DNA from: Amorphoplanes digitatis
Lineage (GTDB): Bacteria; Actinomycetota; Actinomycetes; Mycobacteriales; Micromonosporaceae
NCBI RefSeq assembly: GCF_014205335.1
Contig: NZ_JACHNH010000001.1
Location: 248,001-312,000 of the forward strand
Length of the DNA: 64,000 nt
Direction of reading: 5' to 3'
Shown in pieces: positions 1 through 8,924 of the stretch (its first letter is position 1; each line of letters opens with the position of its first letter). Position numbers and translations under genes: made by a program. The notes beneath the pieces were generated by a model. That model saw only the letters and a program-made list of their open reading frames with translations. It did no database searches and was not told the DNA's origin.

Positions 1-185
1 ACGGTGATCCGGGCGGCGACCGGATTCAGCTTGCCCGCGTTCTTGTTCGCGTGGTGTCCGCAGAACACCAGCGTGCCGCCGGTGGTCAGTACGATCTCCG
101 CCTTTCCGGCGGCGATGCAGCTGTCGCAGCGGTCGACCAGGGACGGGACGGTGACGATCTCGGGCGACAGCATGGTGGTCATCAT
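1..185 (-). CDS. DUF7455-type small protein, 3' end outside window
   Basis: The reverse strand encodes about 61 residues starting with two Met codons (185 and 182) and running off the left edge. A ribosome-binding site AGGAGAG lies about 8 bases upstream. The visible part has the pattern RCDSC near residue 19 and a second pair in FCGHHANK, spaced by a short beta-hairpin-like stretch. This Cys-x2-Cys...Cys-x-His-His layout is characteristic of DUF7455, a small (about 65-75 residue) putative zinc-binding protein common in Actinobacteria. No molecular function is known. Only the last few residues appear to be missing. Confidence 0.75.
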   Translation of the reverse strand, partial: MMTTMLSPEIVTVPSLVDRCDSCIAAGKAEIVLTTGGTLVFCGHHANKNAGKLNPVAARIT

Positions 186-484
186 CGCTCTCTCCTGGCT
201 GAGTGGCAGTGCGGCGGTCTCTGTCAGGGGTCACTTCGGTCCGCGGCCGGGGCGGCTTAGCGCGAGGGTTCCGTGCCGGGACCCTGCTACCCGCCGGCAA
301 CCCAGGGCCGGACGGGCCGGACACGAGCGCCGATCCGTCTCAGACCCACCCGATCGGCGCGTCGGGTACGCCCGTCGCCGCAAGCGGACGCCGGTACGCG
401 GGCCGGTGCTCCGAAAGCCCGGAAAGCGGCACCGGTGTGCCCGCCCGCCGATAGCGTGTTGTGACAAGCATCGAGGAGGCCCCA

Positions 485-886
485 ATGCCGGAGGTTCCGC
501 AGGAGCGTCCAACGGTCCTCGTCGTCGACGACGAGGAGGACCTGCGCGACATCGTGCGCCGGATGCTCGAGCGCCGGGGCTTCGAGACCCTGATGGCGGC
601 CGACGCTGACCAGGCCCTCGAGGTGTGCCGCGACCACGCCGGCGCGATCGACGTGCTCGTCACCGACCTCGGCCTGCCGGGCGTCGGCGGGGGTGAGCTG
701 GCCCGCGCCGCGACCGGCATGCGTACCGATATGGGCGTCGTCTACATCTCCGGCCTGCCCAAGGACATCGCGGTGGCCAAGGGCCAGATCGCCGAGGACG
801 CCCGGCTGGTCATGAAGCCGTTCACCTCAGACGTGCTGCTGGAGGCGCTGCGGGCGGTACTCGCCGACCGCGCACCCAGCATGTGA
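485..886 (+). CDS. Stand-alone response regulator receiver protein (CheY-like)
   Basis: The protein is a single receiver domain of 133 residues with no output domain. The acidic pair is at residues 15-16 (VVDDEED), the phospho-acceptor Asp is about residue 61 in VTDLGLPG, and the conserved Lys is about 111 in MKPF. An upstream in-frame GTG at 461 exists, but the ATG is preceded by GAGGAGG at good distance, so it is preferred. No histidine kinase gene is adjacent, so the partner is unknown. It probably acts by protein-protein contact. A strong hairpin follows directly, suggesting a monocistronic unit. Confidence 0.85.
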   Translation: MPEVPQERPTVLVVDDEEDLRDIVRRMLERRGFETLMAADADQALEVCRDHAGAIDVLVTDLGLPGVGGGELARAATGMRTDMGVVYISGLPKDIAVAKGQIAEDARLVMKPFTSDVLLEALRAVLADRAPSM

Positions 887-901
887 CGACCGCCGTGTAG
901 G

Positions 902-928
902 GCGCCGCCGGACCGGGTCCGGCGGCGC
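902..928 (+). terminator. Hairpin terminator after the receiver gene
   Basis: A perfect 12-bp GC-rich stem (GCGCCGCCGGAC) with a 3-base loop begins 16 bases after the stop codon. There is no U-tract, as is usual for actinobacterial terminators. Confidence 0.7.
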
Positions 929-1078
929 TCTCGCGTACCGGTTACGGCCGATCGGCCGGGTCGAACCGGCCGAAAACCCTTTCAGTGTCCCGGCCCGGTG
1001 CCGCCCACCCTCCGCCCCGGCGGACGGCAACCGGCACGCACCCGTCCGCTTCCCGGGCCGGCACCCGTCCGCCTCGAA

Positions 1079-1113
1079 CCTGAATGTCAGACAGCGAATG
1101 TTTGACACTCAGG
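1079..1113 (+). promoter_or_regulatory. Inverted repeat overlapping the GH26 gene's ribosome-binding site
   Basis: Two 11-base arms, CCTGAATGTCA and TGACACTCAGG, match at 10 of 11 positions around a 13-base spacer. The right arm runs into the AGGGGGG Shine-Dalgarno sequence (1111-1117) of the secreted glycosidase. It could be a repressor operator or an RNA hairpin limiting translation. The repeat is seen directly; the role is inferred. Confidence 0.45.
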
Positions 1114-1123
1114 GGGGATCTAC

Positions 1124-2716
1124 GTGGGGGCCAGGCGAGGGACCATCGGAATCGCACTGACGGGCGTCGTTGTCGCCGGCGGGGGATTCGCGCTGACTCC
1201 CCCGGCGAACGCGGCGACCACGACGACCACGACCGGCACGAGGACCACTTACACCAGCGACGACGCGTACACCTCGAGCACGCGTAAGACCGTCAACTTC
1301 GGCGCAGCCGACAAGCTGGTGGTGGGCAAGGAGTCGGGGGAGACCCGGATGTCCTACCTGAAGTTCGCGCCGAAGGTGGCGGCCGGCGAGACCGTTACCG
1401 GCGCGGAACTGCGGCTGCCGGTGGACGGCACCCCTGTCGCCGCGACGCTGAACGTCTTCTCGGTGCCGAACTCGTGGTCGGAGAAGACCGTCACCGCGGC
1501 CAACGCACCGAAGACCGGCTCCCTGGTCGCCTCGCTCAAGCCGAAGACCACCGACAAGACGCTGACCTTCAACGTGTCCAAGGTGGTCAACAAGGCCGGC
1601 ACGTACGCGTTCGCGCTCAAGTCCGCCTCGACCAACGCCGTCACCCGGCTGCGCTCGATGGAGTACGGCACCGCCACCTCGGGCGGCCCGGAGCTGGTGA
1701 TCACCACCAAGAAGACCACGACGACGTCGGCCAAGCCGTCCACCCCGGCGACCCCGCCGGTGACGGCGCCGGCCGAGTGCGTCACCGACGCGCTGCTCGT
1801 GCCGTCCTGCGGCGTGCTCTGGGGCGCCGCGGCCGGCGGCTTCACCGACACGCCGCGCGACCAGGCCCTCAAGGACTGGGAGGCGCTGACCGGCCGCACC
1901 GCGTCGATCTACCACACGTACCACAAGGGCGACGAGCAGTTCCCCACCAAGGCCGAGATCGCCATGACGCAGGACCCGAAGAACCCGCGGGTTCTCCTGC
2001 TCAACTGGAAGGTCGCCTACAACTCGACCTGGGCCAAGGTCGCGGCCGGCGCGCAGGACGCCCGGATCGACAAGTGGTCGGAGTACGTCAAGAAGAACTA
2101 CCAGCAGAAGTTCTTCCTCGCGCTGCACCACGAGCCGGAGAACGACGTGTCCACCTCGGCCTCGTCCGGCATGACGGCCAAGGACTACGCGGCGATGTAC
2201 CGCCACGTGATCACCCGCCTGCGGGCCAACGGGGTCACCAACGCCGTCAACGTGATCGCGTACATGGGTAACGAGAAGTGGATGGCGCAGTCCTGGTGGA
2301 AGGACCTCTACCCGGGCGACGCCTACGTCGACTGGATCGGCCTCGACTCGTACGTCAGCGTCGAGAAGGGCTACTACCACTACGGCGACATGGGCGACAT
2401 CCTCGACCGGCAGCCCACCGGCGGCGGCCTCGGCTGGTACGACTGGGCGGTCAAGAACCACCCGAAGAAGCCGATCATGGTCGCCGAGTGGGGCATGTAC
2501 CACCGCACCAAGTCGATCACTGACAAGGCGCCGGCGTTCAACACCGTGGTGCCCGAGCTCAAGGCGCACCCGGCGGTCAAGGCGATCGTCTACTTCGACA
2601 CCGCCAAGGACGACGAGGGCGACCGGGACATCTCGGTGAACTCGACGGCCAGCAGCCTGGCAGCATTCAAGAAGGTCGCGTCGGACCCGATGTTCAAGGT
2701 GACCATCGGCAAGTAA
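1124..2716 (+). CDS. Secreted DNRLRE-domain / GH26-type glycoside hydrolase
   Basis: The 530-residue product starts with a signal peptide (twin Arg near residue 4, hydrophobic 8-25, cleavage near ANA at 30). Residues 40-195 form a beta-rich domain like the DNRLRE/CBM96 type, followed by a Thr/Pro linker (196-217). Residues 220-530 form a TIM-barrel GH26-like domain: HHEPEND holds the probable acid/base Glu337, and MVAEWG holds the probable nucleophile Glu455. GH26 enzymes are mainly beta-mannanases, but actinobacterial proteins with this layout are poorly characterised, so substrate is open. It is probably released from the cell and attached to a polysaccharide. The GTG start is set by AGGGGGG upstream. 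Confidence 0.8.
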   Translation: MGARRGTIGIALTGVVVAGGGFALTPPANAATTTTTTGTRTTYTSDDAYTSSTRKTVNFGAADKLVVGKESGETRMSYLKFAPKVAAGETVTGAELRLPVDGTPVAATLNVFSVPNSWSEKTVTAANAPKTGSLVASLKPKTTDKTLTFNVSKVVNKAGTYAFALKSASTNAVTRLRSMEYGTATSGGPELVITTKKTTTTSAKPSTPATPPVTAPAECVTDALLVPSCGVLWGAAAGGFTDTPRDQALKDWEALTGRTASIYHTYHKGDEQFPTKAEIAMTQDPKNPRVLLLNWKVAYNSTWAKVAAGAQDARIDKWSEYVKKNYQQKFFLALHHEPENDVSTSASSGMTAKDYAAMYRHVITRLRANGVTNAVNVIAYMGNEKWMAQSWWKDLYPGDAYVDWIGLDSYVSVEKGYYHYGDMGDILDRQPTGGGLGWYDWAVKNHPKKPIMVAEWGMYHRTKSITDKAPAFNTVVPELKAHPAVKAIVYFDTAKDDEGDRDISVNSTASSLAAFKKVASDPMFKVTIGK

Positions 2717-2736
2717 GCCTCATTCACCCCCCGAAA

Positions 2737-2770
2737 ACCGGGCCGGTCCGCATTTGCGGGCCGGCCCGGT
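2737..2770. terminator. Bidirectional hairpin terminator
   Basis: A 16-bp arm starting ACCGGGCCGG pairs with its complement (one G-U) around a tiny loop. It lies between the convergent ends of the glycosidase gene and the methyltransferase gene and can serve both. Confidence 0.7.
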
Positions 2771-2773
2771 CGG

Positions 2774-3535
2774 CTATCCGGGCCAGGGCACGGTCAGCTC
2801 GCCGCGGCGCCAGCGGGCCGGGCCGTCCAGCACCGGCCACCGCTCCCGGAACTTCGCGACCGTGGCTAGCCAGCGCTGCCGGGGCCCGAACGGTGTCGCC
2901 GACGCGTCCCACGCCGCGCCGAGCGCGAGGAGCAGGTCGTGCACGGCCGAACCGGGCACGTTGTGGTGGATCAGGGCCTTCGGCAGCCGCTCGGCGAACG
3001 TTGCCGGATGATCCAGATCGGACAGTCGCGCGGACAGCGTGAGCGTCCGCGGGCCGGCCGCGTCCGCGACCGCCCAGGTGGCGATCCGGCCGAGCTCGTC
3101 GCAGGTGCCCTCGACCAGCAGCGCGCCGGTGCCGGTCATCGTGGCCCAGGCCGCCGCGACCTCGTCCTCGGCGTACTGGCGCAGCACGTTGAACGCGCGC
3201 ACCACCACCGGGCTCAGGCCGGCCAGCTCGAAGCCGCCGCGGCGGAACTCGAGCAGCGGCGGGTCCGCGTACCGCTGGGCGTCGGCGACCCGGACCGGAT
3301 CGATCTCGAGGCCGACGACCGCGACGTCCGGCCGGACCGTGTCGGCGAGGCGGCGGCGCAGCTCGACCGCCGTGACCGGCGTCGCGCCGTAACCGAGATC
3401 CACGACCAGCGGCGCCGCCGCGGCCGCGAGCAGTTCACCGCACCGGTACGCGATGAAGTTGTCGACCCGGCGCAGCCGGTTGGGGTTGGTGGTGCCCCGG
3501 GTGACGGCGCCGAGCGGCTTCCTGGCGGGGTTCAC
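2774..3535 (-). CDS. Class I SAM-dependent methyltransferase, substrate unknown
   Basis: The 253-residue product has a glycine-motif strand VVDLGYGATPVT (about residue 44) and an acidic residue ending the second strand (VVGLEIDP), the SAM-binding pattern of class I methyltransferases. The GTG start overlaps the stop of the upstream SDR gene (GTGA), so the two are translationally coupled. The N-terminus (KPLGAVTRGTTNPNRLRRVD) and FIAYRC are distinctive of a conserved actinobacterial family without known substrate. The Gly-rich loop is shortened compared with the usual GxGxG. A role together with the SDR is likely but unproven. Confidence 0.7.
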   Translation of the reverse strand: MNPARKPLGAVTRGTTNPNRLRRVDNFIAYRCGELLAAAAAPLVVDLGYGATPVTAVELRRRLADTVRPDVAVVGLEIDPVRVADAQRYADPPLLEFRRGGFELAGLSPVVVRAFNVLRQYAEDEVAAAWATMTGTGALLVEGTCDELGRIATWAVADAAGPRTLTLSARLSDLDHPATFAERLPKALIHHNVPGSAVHDLLLALGAAWDASATPFGPRQRWLATVAKFRERWPVLDGPARWRRGELTVPWPG

Positions 3536-4293
3536 CTCGGCTCGCGAACCACCTTGTGCTGCGCGGCCTGCGCGATCGGGCGCACCACCAGGCGGTCGAT
3601 GTTCACGTGCTGCGGGCGAGTCGCGACCCACGCGACGCAGTCGGCGATGTCGTCCGCGACAAGCGGCTCGCGCACCCCGGCGTAGATCGCGTCGGCCTTC
3701 TCGGGGTCGCCGAGCCGGTTGAGCGAGAACTCCTCGGTGCGCACCATGCCGGGGTCGATCTCGACGACCCGGACCGGCCGCCCGGCGAGCTCCAGGCGCA
3801 GCGTGCCGACGAGCGCGGTCTGCGCGTGCTTCGCGGCCGTGTAGCCGCCGCCACCCTCGTAGACCGTGAAGGCGGCGGTGGAGCCGACGGTCACCACCGT
3901 TGCGGCGCCGCTCGCCTCGAGCGCGGGCAGCAGGGCCTGGGTGACGCGCAGGGTGCCCAGCACGTTCACGTCGTACATCCACTGCCAGTCGGCGACCGAG
4001 CCGCCGGCCACCGGGTCCATCCCCCGCGCGCCGCCCGCGTTGTTGACAAGCAGGGTCACCGGGGCGCCGAGGCCGGTCACGGCGGCGGCCAGCGCCGCGG
4101 CCGAAGCGTCGGACGTAACGTCGCAGGCGACCGCGGTGGCGTCGGGGCCGATCTCCGCGACCAACTTCTCGAGCCGGTCCAGCCGGCGGGCCGCGGCCAC
4201 CACGTGGAAACCTTCGGCGGAGAGCCGGCGTGCGGTCGCCGCGCCGATGCCGCTGGATGCCCCGGTGACGACTGCGATGTTCTTCTGCACCAT
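3532..4293 (-). CDS. Short-chain dehydrogenase/reductase
   Basis: This is a classical SDR of about 253 residues. It shows the cofactor loop TGASSGIG near the N-terminus, LLVNNAG, a Ser in TVGSTAAF, and the catalytic YTAAKHA (Tyr-x3-Lys). The loop after strand 2 reads AARRLDRL, favouring NADP(H). The ATG at 4293 is chosen over the GTG at 4311 because it matches the usual family N-terminus; the GTG remains possible. It is first in a two-gene operon with the methyltransferase. Substrate cannot be read from sequence. It reads away from divergent mshA. Confidence 0.8.
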   Translation of the reverse strand: MVQKNIAVVTGASSGIGAATARRLSAEGFHVVAAARRLDRLEKLVAEIGPDATAVACDVTSDASAAALAAAVTGLGAPVTLLVNNAGGARGMDPVAGGSVADWQWMYDVNVLGTLRVTQALLPALEASGAATVVTVGSTAAFTVYEGGGGYTAAKHAQTALVGTLRLELAGRPVRVVEIDPGMVRTEEFSLNRLGDPEKADAIYAGVREPLVADDIADCVAWVATRPQHVNIDRLVVRPIAQAAQHKVVREPR

Positions 4294-4435
4294 CCTTTGA
4301 TCCTGCCTCACCCGTGCGGGAGAGCTGGGTCACCCCCGGCGTCCTGGCATTGGGTTCGGGCCCCGGAGATGGGGAAGATGAACGACGGCGTAACAGTTGC
4401 CCGTTACGTTTTACCGCCTTTCGAAGGGACACGAC

Positions 4436-5740
4436 GTGGCTGAGCTGCGGGCCGCAGGCCGCTGGCCGACACCCCGGCGCATCGCCACACTCTCGGTACA
4501 CACCTCGCCGCTGGAGCAGCCCGGCACCGGCGACGCCGGCGGCATGAACGTGTACATCGTCGAGGTCTCCAAGCGGCTGGCCGAGCGCGACGTCGAGGTC
4601 GAGATCTTCACCCGGGCCACGTCGAGCGAGTTGCCGCCGGTGGTGGAGATGGCGCCCGGCGTGACCGTGCGGCACGTCACGGCCGGCCCGTTCGAGGGCC
4701 TGTCGAAGGAGGAGCTGCCGTCGCAGCTGTGCGCCTTCACCAACGGCGTGCTGCGGGCCGAGGCCGCCCGGCCGCCCGGCTCGTACGACCTGATCCACTC
4801 CCACTACTGGATGTCCGGGCAGGTCGGCTGGCTGGCCCGGGAGCGCTGGGGTGTGCCGCACGTGCACACCGCGCACACCCTCGCCAAGGTCAAGAATCGC
4901 CTCATCGCCGAGGGGGACCGGCCGGAACCCAATTCGCGCGTCATCGGCGAGGAGCAGGTCATCGCGGAGGCGGACCGCCTGGTGGCCAACACCCGGTTCG
5001 AGGCGCGGGACCTGGTCGGCTCCTACGCCGCCGACCCGACCCGGCTCACGGTGGTGCAGCCGGGCGTCGACCTGGAGCGTTTCCGCCCCCGGTCGGTCAA
5101 GGCCGCGGACCGGCGCCGGCTGGGCCTGCCCGAGCGGGGGTACGTCGTCGCGTTCGTCGGCCGGATCCAGCCGCTCAAGGGTCCGGACGTCCTGATCCGG
5201 GCGCTTGCCTCGGAACCGCTGCGGGACGAGGACGTGACGGTGGTGATCTGCGGCGGGCCCAGCGGCAGCGGCCTGGACCGGCCCACCTCGCTGATCGAGC
5301 TGGCCGCCTCGCTCGGGGTCTCCGACAAGGTGCGCTTCATCGCGCCGCGTACCGGTGAGGCGCTCGCCGGGCTCTACCGGGCCGCCGACCTGGTCGCCGT
5401 CCCGTCGCACAACGAGTCGTTCGGCCTGGTCGCGCTCGAGGCGCAGGCCTGCGGCACCCCGGTGGTCGCCGCGGCGGTCGGCGGCCTGGTCACGGCCGTC
5501 ACCGACGGCGTGAGCGGGGTGCTTGTCGACGGCCACGACCCGGGCGACTGGGCCCGGGTGCTGACGGGTCTGCTGGTGGCGCCGGCGCGCCGCGCCCAGC
5601 TCTCGGCCGGCGCCGTCCGGCACGCCAGGAACTTCTCCTGGGACCGGACGGCGGACGGGCTGTTGCGGGTCTACCGCGAGGCGGTGACCGAGCATCGTGC
5701 GCTGATCGCGGCGCGTCTGGCAGGCTCGTTCTCATGGTGA
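4436..5740 (+). CDS. mshA: D-inositol-3-phosphate glycosyltransferase MshA (mycothiol synthesis)
   Basis: MshA transfers GlcNAc from UDP-GlcNAc to 1L-myo-inositol 1-phosphate, the first committed step of mycothiol synthesis in the cytoplasm. The 434-residue protein is a GT-B fold GT4 enzyme. The N-terminal domain has [20 protein letters not shown] (acceptor/phosphate loop) and IHSHYWMSG. The C-terminal domain has [11 protein letters not shown] and the nucleotide-sugar motif [19 protein letters not shown] start with GAAGGGA upstream is preferred over an upstream TTG (4397). The gene order mshA-YbjN-gpm-senX3-regX3 equals that of M. tuberculosis, which supports the assignment. It overlaps the YbjN gene by 7 bases. 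Confidence 0.95.
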   Translation: MAELRAAGRWPTPRRIATLSVHTSPLEQPGTGDAGGMNVYIVEVSKRLAERDVEVEIFTRATSSELPPVVEMAPGVTVRHVTAGPFEGLSKEELPSQLCAFTNGVLRAEAARPPGSYDLIHSHYWMSGQVGWLARERWGVPHVHTAHTLAKVKNRLIAEGDRPEPNSRVIGEEQVIAEADRLVANTRFEARDLVGSYAADPTRLTVVQPGVDLERFRPRSVKAADRRRLGLPERGYVVAFVGRIQPLKGPDVLIRALASEPLRDEDVTVVICGGPSGSGLDRPTSLIELAASLGVSDKVRFIAPRTGEALAGLYRAADLVAVPSHNESFGLVALEAQACGTPVVAAAVGGLVTAVTDGVSGVLVDGHDPGDWARVLTGLLVAPARRAQLSAGAVRHARNFSWDRTADGLLRVYREAVTEHRALIAARLAGSFSW

Positions 5741-6243
5741 GCGACGTCGGTGAGCTGATCGAGCGGGTCTGCGCGGAGCGGGAGTTGCCGTGCGAGCCGA
5801 CCGGGGACTCGTCCTGGGTGGTGACGCTGCCCGGCACACACAAGCTCAAGACGGCCTGCAACCTCATCGTCGGCGAGCACGCGCTGCGCATCGAGGCTTT
5901 CGTGATGCGCCACCCGGACGAGAAGCACGAGGAGCTCTGGGCCTGGCTGCTGCGCCGCAACGCCCGCATGTACGGCGTCGGCTTCTCGATCGACGGCTCC
6001 GGCGACGTCTACCTGACCGGCCGGGTCACGCTGAAGGGCCTGGACGCCGACGAGCTCGACCGGCTGCTCGGCGCGGTCCTGACGTACGCGGACGAGTCCT
6101 TCGACTCGATGCTGGAGATCGGCTTCGGCAGCTCGATCCGCCGCGAATGGGAGTGGCGGGTCAAGCGTGGCGAGTCCCTGGCCAACCTCCAGGCCTTCGC
6201 ACACTTCGCCGATCCGAAGTTGGATTCGAAGGCTGAGGGGTAG
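5734..6243 (+). CDS. YbjN-domain protein (Rv0487-like)
   Basis: This 169-residue protein matches the actinobacterial YbjN group, with a basic/hydrophobic core such as [21 protein letters not shown] and a long C-terminal helix. YbjN resembles type III secretion chaperones in fold. Its role in Actinobacteria is not established. The start codon lies within the end of mshA, so it is co-translated with it, and the pair is conserved in mycobacteria. No catalytic residues are evident. A link to mycothiol synthesis is suggested only by position. Confidence 0.8.
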   Translation: MVSDVGELIERVCAERELPCEPTGDSSWVVTLPGTHKLKTACNLIVGEHALRIEAFVMRHPDEKHEELWAWLLRRNARMYGVGFSIDGSGDVYLTGRVTLKGLDADELDRLLGAVLTYADESFDSMLEIGFGSSIRREWEWRVKRGESLANLQAFAHFADPKLDSKAEG

Positions 6244-6265
6244 GAAAAAGAAAGCGCCGGCGGCG

Positions 6266-6299
6266 GCGGGCGACGCCCATCCCCATAGGCGTCGCCCGC
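6266..6299 (+). terminator. Terminator of the mshA-YbjN operon
   Basis: A perfect 12-bp stem GCGGGCGACGCC with a 10-base loop begins 22 bases after the YbjN stop codon. Confidence 0.75.
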
Positions 6300-6484
6300 A
6301 CTAACCGCCGGTCTCGGGTCGCGCCGTCCCCCAACGGCTTATGCCACCCGTCCCCGAACGCCGATCCGCGGTGACCCAGAGGGTCGACCCGTTCCCCGAA
6401 CTGACGGCTCGGCGTCCATCGACCACGCTAGTTGGGCCGGTCGAGGGCCACAAGCCAGTTGGCTGTCTGCCATCTGTCTGAACC

Positions 6485-6512
6485 GTCACATGAGGCAACT
6501 CAAGCCTCACGG
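6485..6512 (-). terminator. Weak hairpin downstream of the MFS gene
   Basis: Arms TGAGGC and GCCTCA (6491-6496, 6504-6509) lie inside an outer CCGT/ACGG pair, just past the MFS stop on the minus strand. The stem is short, so the terminator role is tentative. The rest of 6300-6484 shows no gene. Confidence 0.3.
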
Positions 6513-6524
6513 ATGATGCGCGAA

Positions 6525-7967
6525 TCAGACGTCCGGCCCGTTGTCACCCTTCCGGGTAACCCGGTCGGCCCGATCGGATATGGCCCGGTTCGGACCCCTC
6601 GGGACGCTCGTTCGAGGGCCGGAACCCGGACCTGACGGTGGCCGGCGTCGCCTTTGGCGCGGGACGGCGCTCCCGGCGGGCGGCAACACGACCGCGACGG
6701 GCGGTGCGACGGTCTCGGCGGCGACGGTCTCGACGGCGACCGGGTGCACGGGTGCGCGCTCGCGCAGGGCCTTGGCGCGGCGCTCACGGGCGGGGCCCGA
6801 GACGATCTGCCCGGCCGCGACGAGTACGCCGATCGCCGCGCAGCCCAGCCAGAGCACCGTGCCGCCCAGGTGCTGCTGCACGAAGCCGCCGACGATCGGG
6901 GCCAGCGCCGCGCCCGCCGACCAGGACAGGGAGTTCACGCCCTGGTACCGGCCGCGCAGCTGGGCCGGCGACAGCTCCGCGATCAGCGCCGAGTTCGACG
7001 GGGACTGGAGCATCTCGCCGACGGTCCAGATCACCACGGAGACGGCGTACAGCGCCGCCGTGCCGGCGAAGGCGTTCACCCCGAAACCCACGCCGATGAT
7101 CAGGGTGGACAGGGCAAGGACCCGCGACCGGTCGTGGCCGTCGATCAGCTTCGGGACGAAGAGCTGCCCCGCGACGATCATCAGGCCGTTGATCGCGATC
7201 ACCCAGCCGAACGTGGCCGGGCTCAGGCCGTCCGCGCTCATCGCGATCGGCATGGCCGAGAGGTGCTGCATGATCACCAGGACGATGAAGAAGTTCAGCG
7301 CCACGAAGGTCATGAAGGTCCGGTCGCGGAAGATCGTCCCGAGTCCCGGGCCGCCGCGCCGGGGCCCCGCCGCCGGTGGCGCGCGGTGTGGGCGGGTCTC
7401 GGCCAGGAAGATCAGGCTGATGATGGCCGTGACCAGCGTCGTTCCCGCATCGACAAGGAACAGCAGCAGGTAGTCGAACTGGGCGGCGAGGCCGGCCAGG
7501 ACGGCCGCGCTCGCGAAGCCCAGGTTGACCGCCCAGTAGTTCAGCGAGTAGGCCCTGACCCGGTCGGAGTCCGGGACCACGTCGACCATCATGGCCTGGA
7601 ACGCGGGGCGGACCCCCTCGGCGAACGCGCCGAGGAGCAGCGCTCCCAGGAGGATCTGCCAGAAGCCCTGCGCGAGGCCGAGGCCGACCATCAGCGTGGC
7701 CGCGCCGAACTGCGCGGTCAGCATCGTCGGCCGGCGGCCCCAGCGGTCGGTGAGCACGCCGCCGGTCATGGTGCCGACCGCCCCGCCGACCCCGTACGCG
7801 CCGAGCACGAGCCCGGCCTGGCTCTGGCTGAAGTGCTGCTGCCCGGTGAGATATATGGCCAGGTAGACGACGACGAACGAGCCGAGTCGGTTGATCAGCG
7901 TGCCGGTCCAGAGGAACCAGAACTGCCGCGGCAGCCCGCCGGCCGCCTGTTGTAGCCATCCGCGCAC
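6525..7967 (-). CDS. Major facilitator superfamily exporter
   Basis: The 480-residue protein has about 12 hydrophobic segments between residues 15 and 395. The MFS signature loop between helices 2 and 3 is present (GGVLTDRWGRRPTM), and QLRGRYQGVN marks the second-half loop. The pattern fits the DHA1 drug/H+ antiporter group, but the substrate is unknown. A cytoplasmic tail of about 80 residues is rich in Ala, Pro and Arg and looks disordered. The GTG start has GGGGG seven to eight bases upstream; an upstream TTG (7994) is less likely. It is inserted, on the opposite strand, between YbjN and gpmA. A LysE-type exporter occupies this slot in mycobacteria. Confidence 0.85.
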   Translation of the reverse strand: MRGWLQQAAGGLPRQFWFLWTGTLINRLGSFVVVYLAIYLTGQQHFSQSQAGLVLGAYGVGGAVGTMTGGVLTDRWGRRPTMLTAQFGAATLMVGLGLAQGFWQILLGALLLGAFAEGVRPAFQAMMVDVVPDSDRVRAYSLNYWAVNLGFASAAVLAGLAAQFDYLLLFLVDAGTTLVTAIISLIFLAETRPHRAPPAAGPRRGGPGLGTIFRDRTFMTFVALNFFIVLVIMQHLSAMPIAMSADGLSPATFGWVIAINGLMIVAGQLFVPKLIDGHDRSRVLALSTLIIGVGFGVNAFAGTAALYAVSVVIWTVGEMLQSPSNSALIAELSPAQLRGRYQGVNSLSWSAGAALAPIVGGFVQQHLGGTVLWLGCAAIGVLVAAGQIVSGPARERRAKALRERAPVHPVAVETVAAETVAPPVAVVLPPAGSAVPRQRRRRPPSGPGSGPRTSVPRGPNRAISDRADRVTRKGDNGPDV

Positions 7968-8111
7968 GCGTAAACCCCCGTAAGCACCGAACAATCGTCG
8001 CAGCCTTACAAGTTACGGATCTTCGGTTGCCGGCGCAGCATGATTTCCACGTGTTGGTCGCCACCCGGGGTCCGCGCACGACCGCGCCCGGCCTGCGGCA
8101 GGATGGAGGGC

Positions 8112-8861
8112 ATGACTGTGGGGACCCTTGTACTGCTGCGGCACGGCGAGAGCGAGTGGAACGCCAAGAACCTCTTCACCGGCTGGGTCGACGTCGACCT
8201 CAACGCCAAGGGCGAGGCCGAGGCGCGACGCGGCGGCGAGCTGCTGAAGGAGCACGGCCTGCTGCCCGACGTCGTGCACACCAGCGTGCTGCGGCGCGCG
8301 ATCCGGACCTCCGAGATCGCCCTGCACGCCGCCGACCGGCACTGGATCCCGGTGCGGCGCCACTGGCGGCTCAACGAGCGCCACTACGGCGCACTACAGG
8401 GCAAGGACAAGAAGCAGACCCTCCAGGAGTACGGCGAGGAGCAGTTCATGCTCTGGCGCCGCTCCTACGACACACCGCCGCCGCCGATCGGCGAGAACGA
8501 CGAGTTCTCGCAGTTCGCCGACCCGCGCTACGCGGCGCTGCCGCCGGAGCTGAAGCCGCGCACCGAGTGCCTCAAGGACGTCCTCGAGCGCGCCCTTCCG
8601 TACTGGTACGACGCGGTGGTGCCGGACCTGCTCTCCGGCCAGACGGTGCTGGTCGCCGCGCACGGCAACTCGCTGCGCGCGATCGTCAAGCACCTCGACC
8701 AGGTCTCGGACGAGGCGATCGCGAAGCTGAACATCCCGACCGGCATCCCGCTGCGCTACGACCTGGACGACAACCTGCGCCCGGTCACCGCCGGCGGCGC
8801 GTACCTCGACCCGGAACTGGCCAAGGAGGCCGCCGCGGCGGTCGCCAGCCAGGGCCGCTGA
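8112..8861 (+). CDS. gpmA: 2,3-bisphosphoglycerate-dependent phosphoglycerate mutase
   Basis: The enzyme interconverts 3- and 2-phosphoglycerate in glycolysis. The 249-residue product has the phospho-histidine motif [12 protein letters not shown] near the start, the second active-site His in [15 protein letters not shown], and the family stretch [18 protein letters not shown]. Length equals that of dPGM enzymes. ATG 8112 follows GGAGGG closely; a GTG two codons later is an alternative. A strong hairpin follows the gene. Its place before senX3-regX3 is conserved in mycobacteria (gpm1). Confidence 0.95.
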   Translation: MTVGTLVLLRHGESEWNAKNLFTGWVDVDLNAKGEAEARRGGELLKEHGLLPDVVHTSVLRRAIRTSEIALHAADRHWIPVRRHWRLNERHYGALQGKDKKQTLQEYGEEQFMLWRRSYDTPPPPIGENDEFSQFADPRYAALPPELKPRTECLKDVLERALPYWYDAVVPDLLSGQTVLVAAHGNSLRAIVKHLDQVSDEAIAKLNIPTGIPLRYDLDDNLRPVTAGGAYLDPELAKEAAAAVASQGR

Positions 8862-8878
8862 CCCGGACCGGACGGCCG

Positions 8879-8913
8879 GAAACGCCGGGACCCCCGTGGC
8901 GTCCCGGCGTTTC
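8879..8913. terminator. Bidirectional terminator between gpmA and phoU
   Basis: A perfect 13-bp stem GAAACGCCGGGAC with a 9-base loop sits between the convergent stop codons. Flanking T and A residues give a partial U-tract on each strand. Confidence 0.75.
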
Positions 8914-8924
8914 GCGTTTCCGGG

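Noticed and set aside
1109..2569. Long open frame antisense to the GH26 gene (486 codons)
   Set aside because: It is the complement of a clearly real gene. Its product is Arg/Gly/Val/His-rich with no domains, as expected from GC-rich codon shadows.
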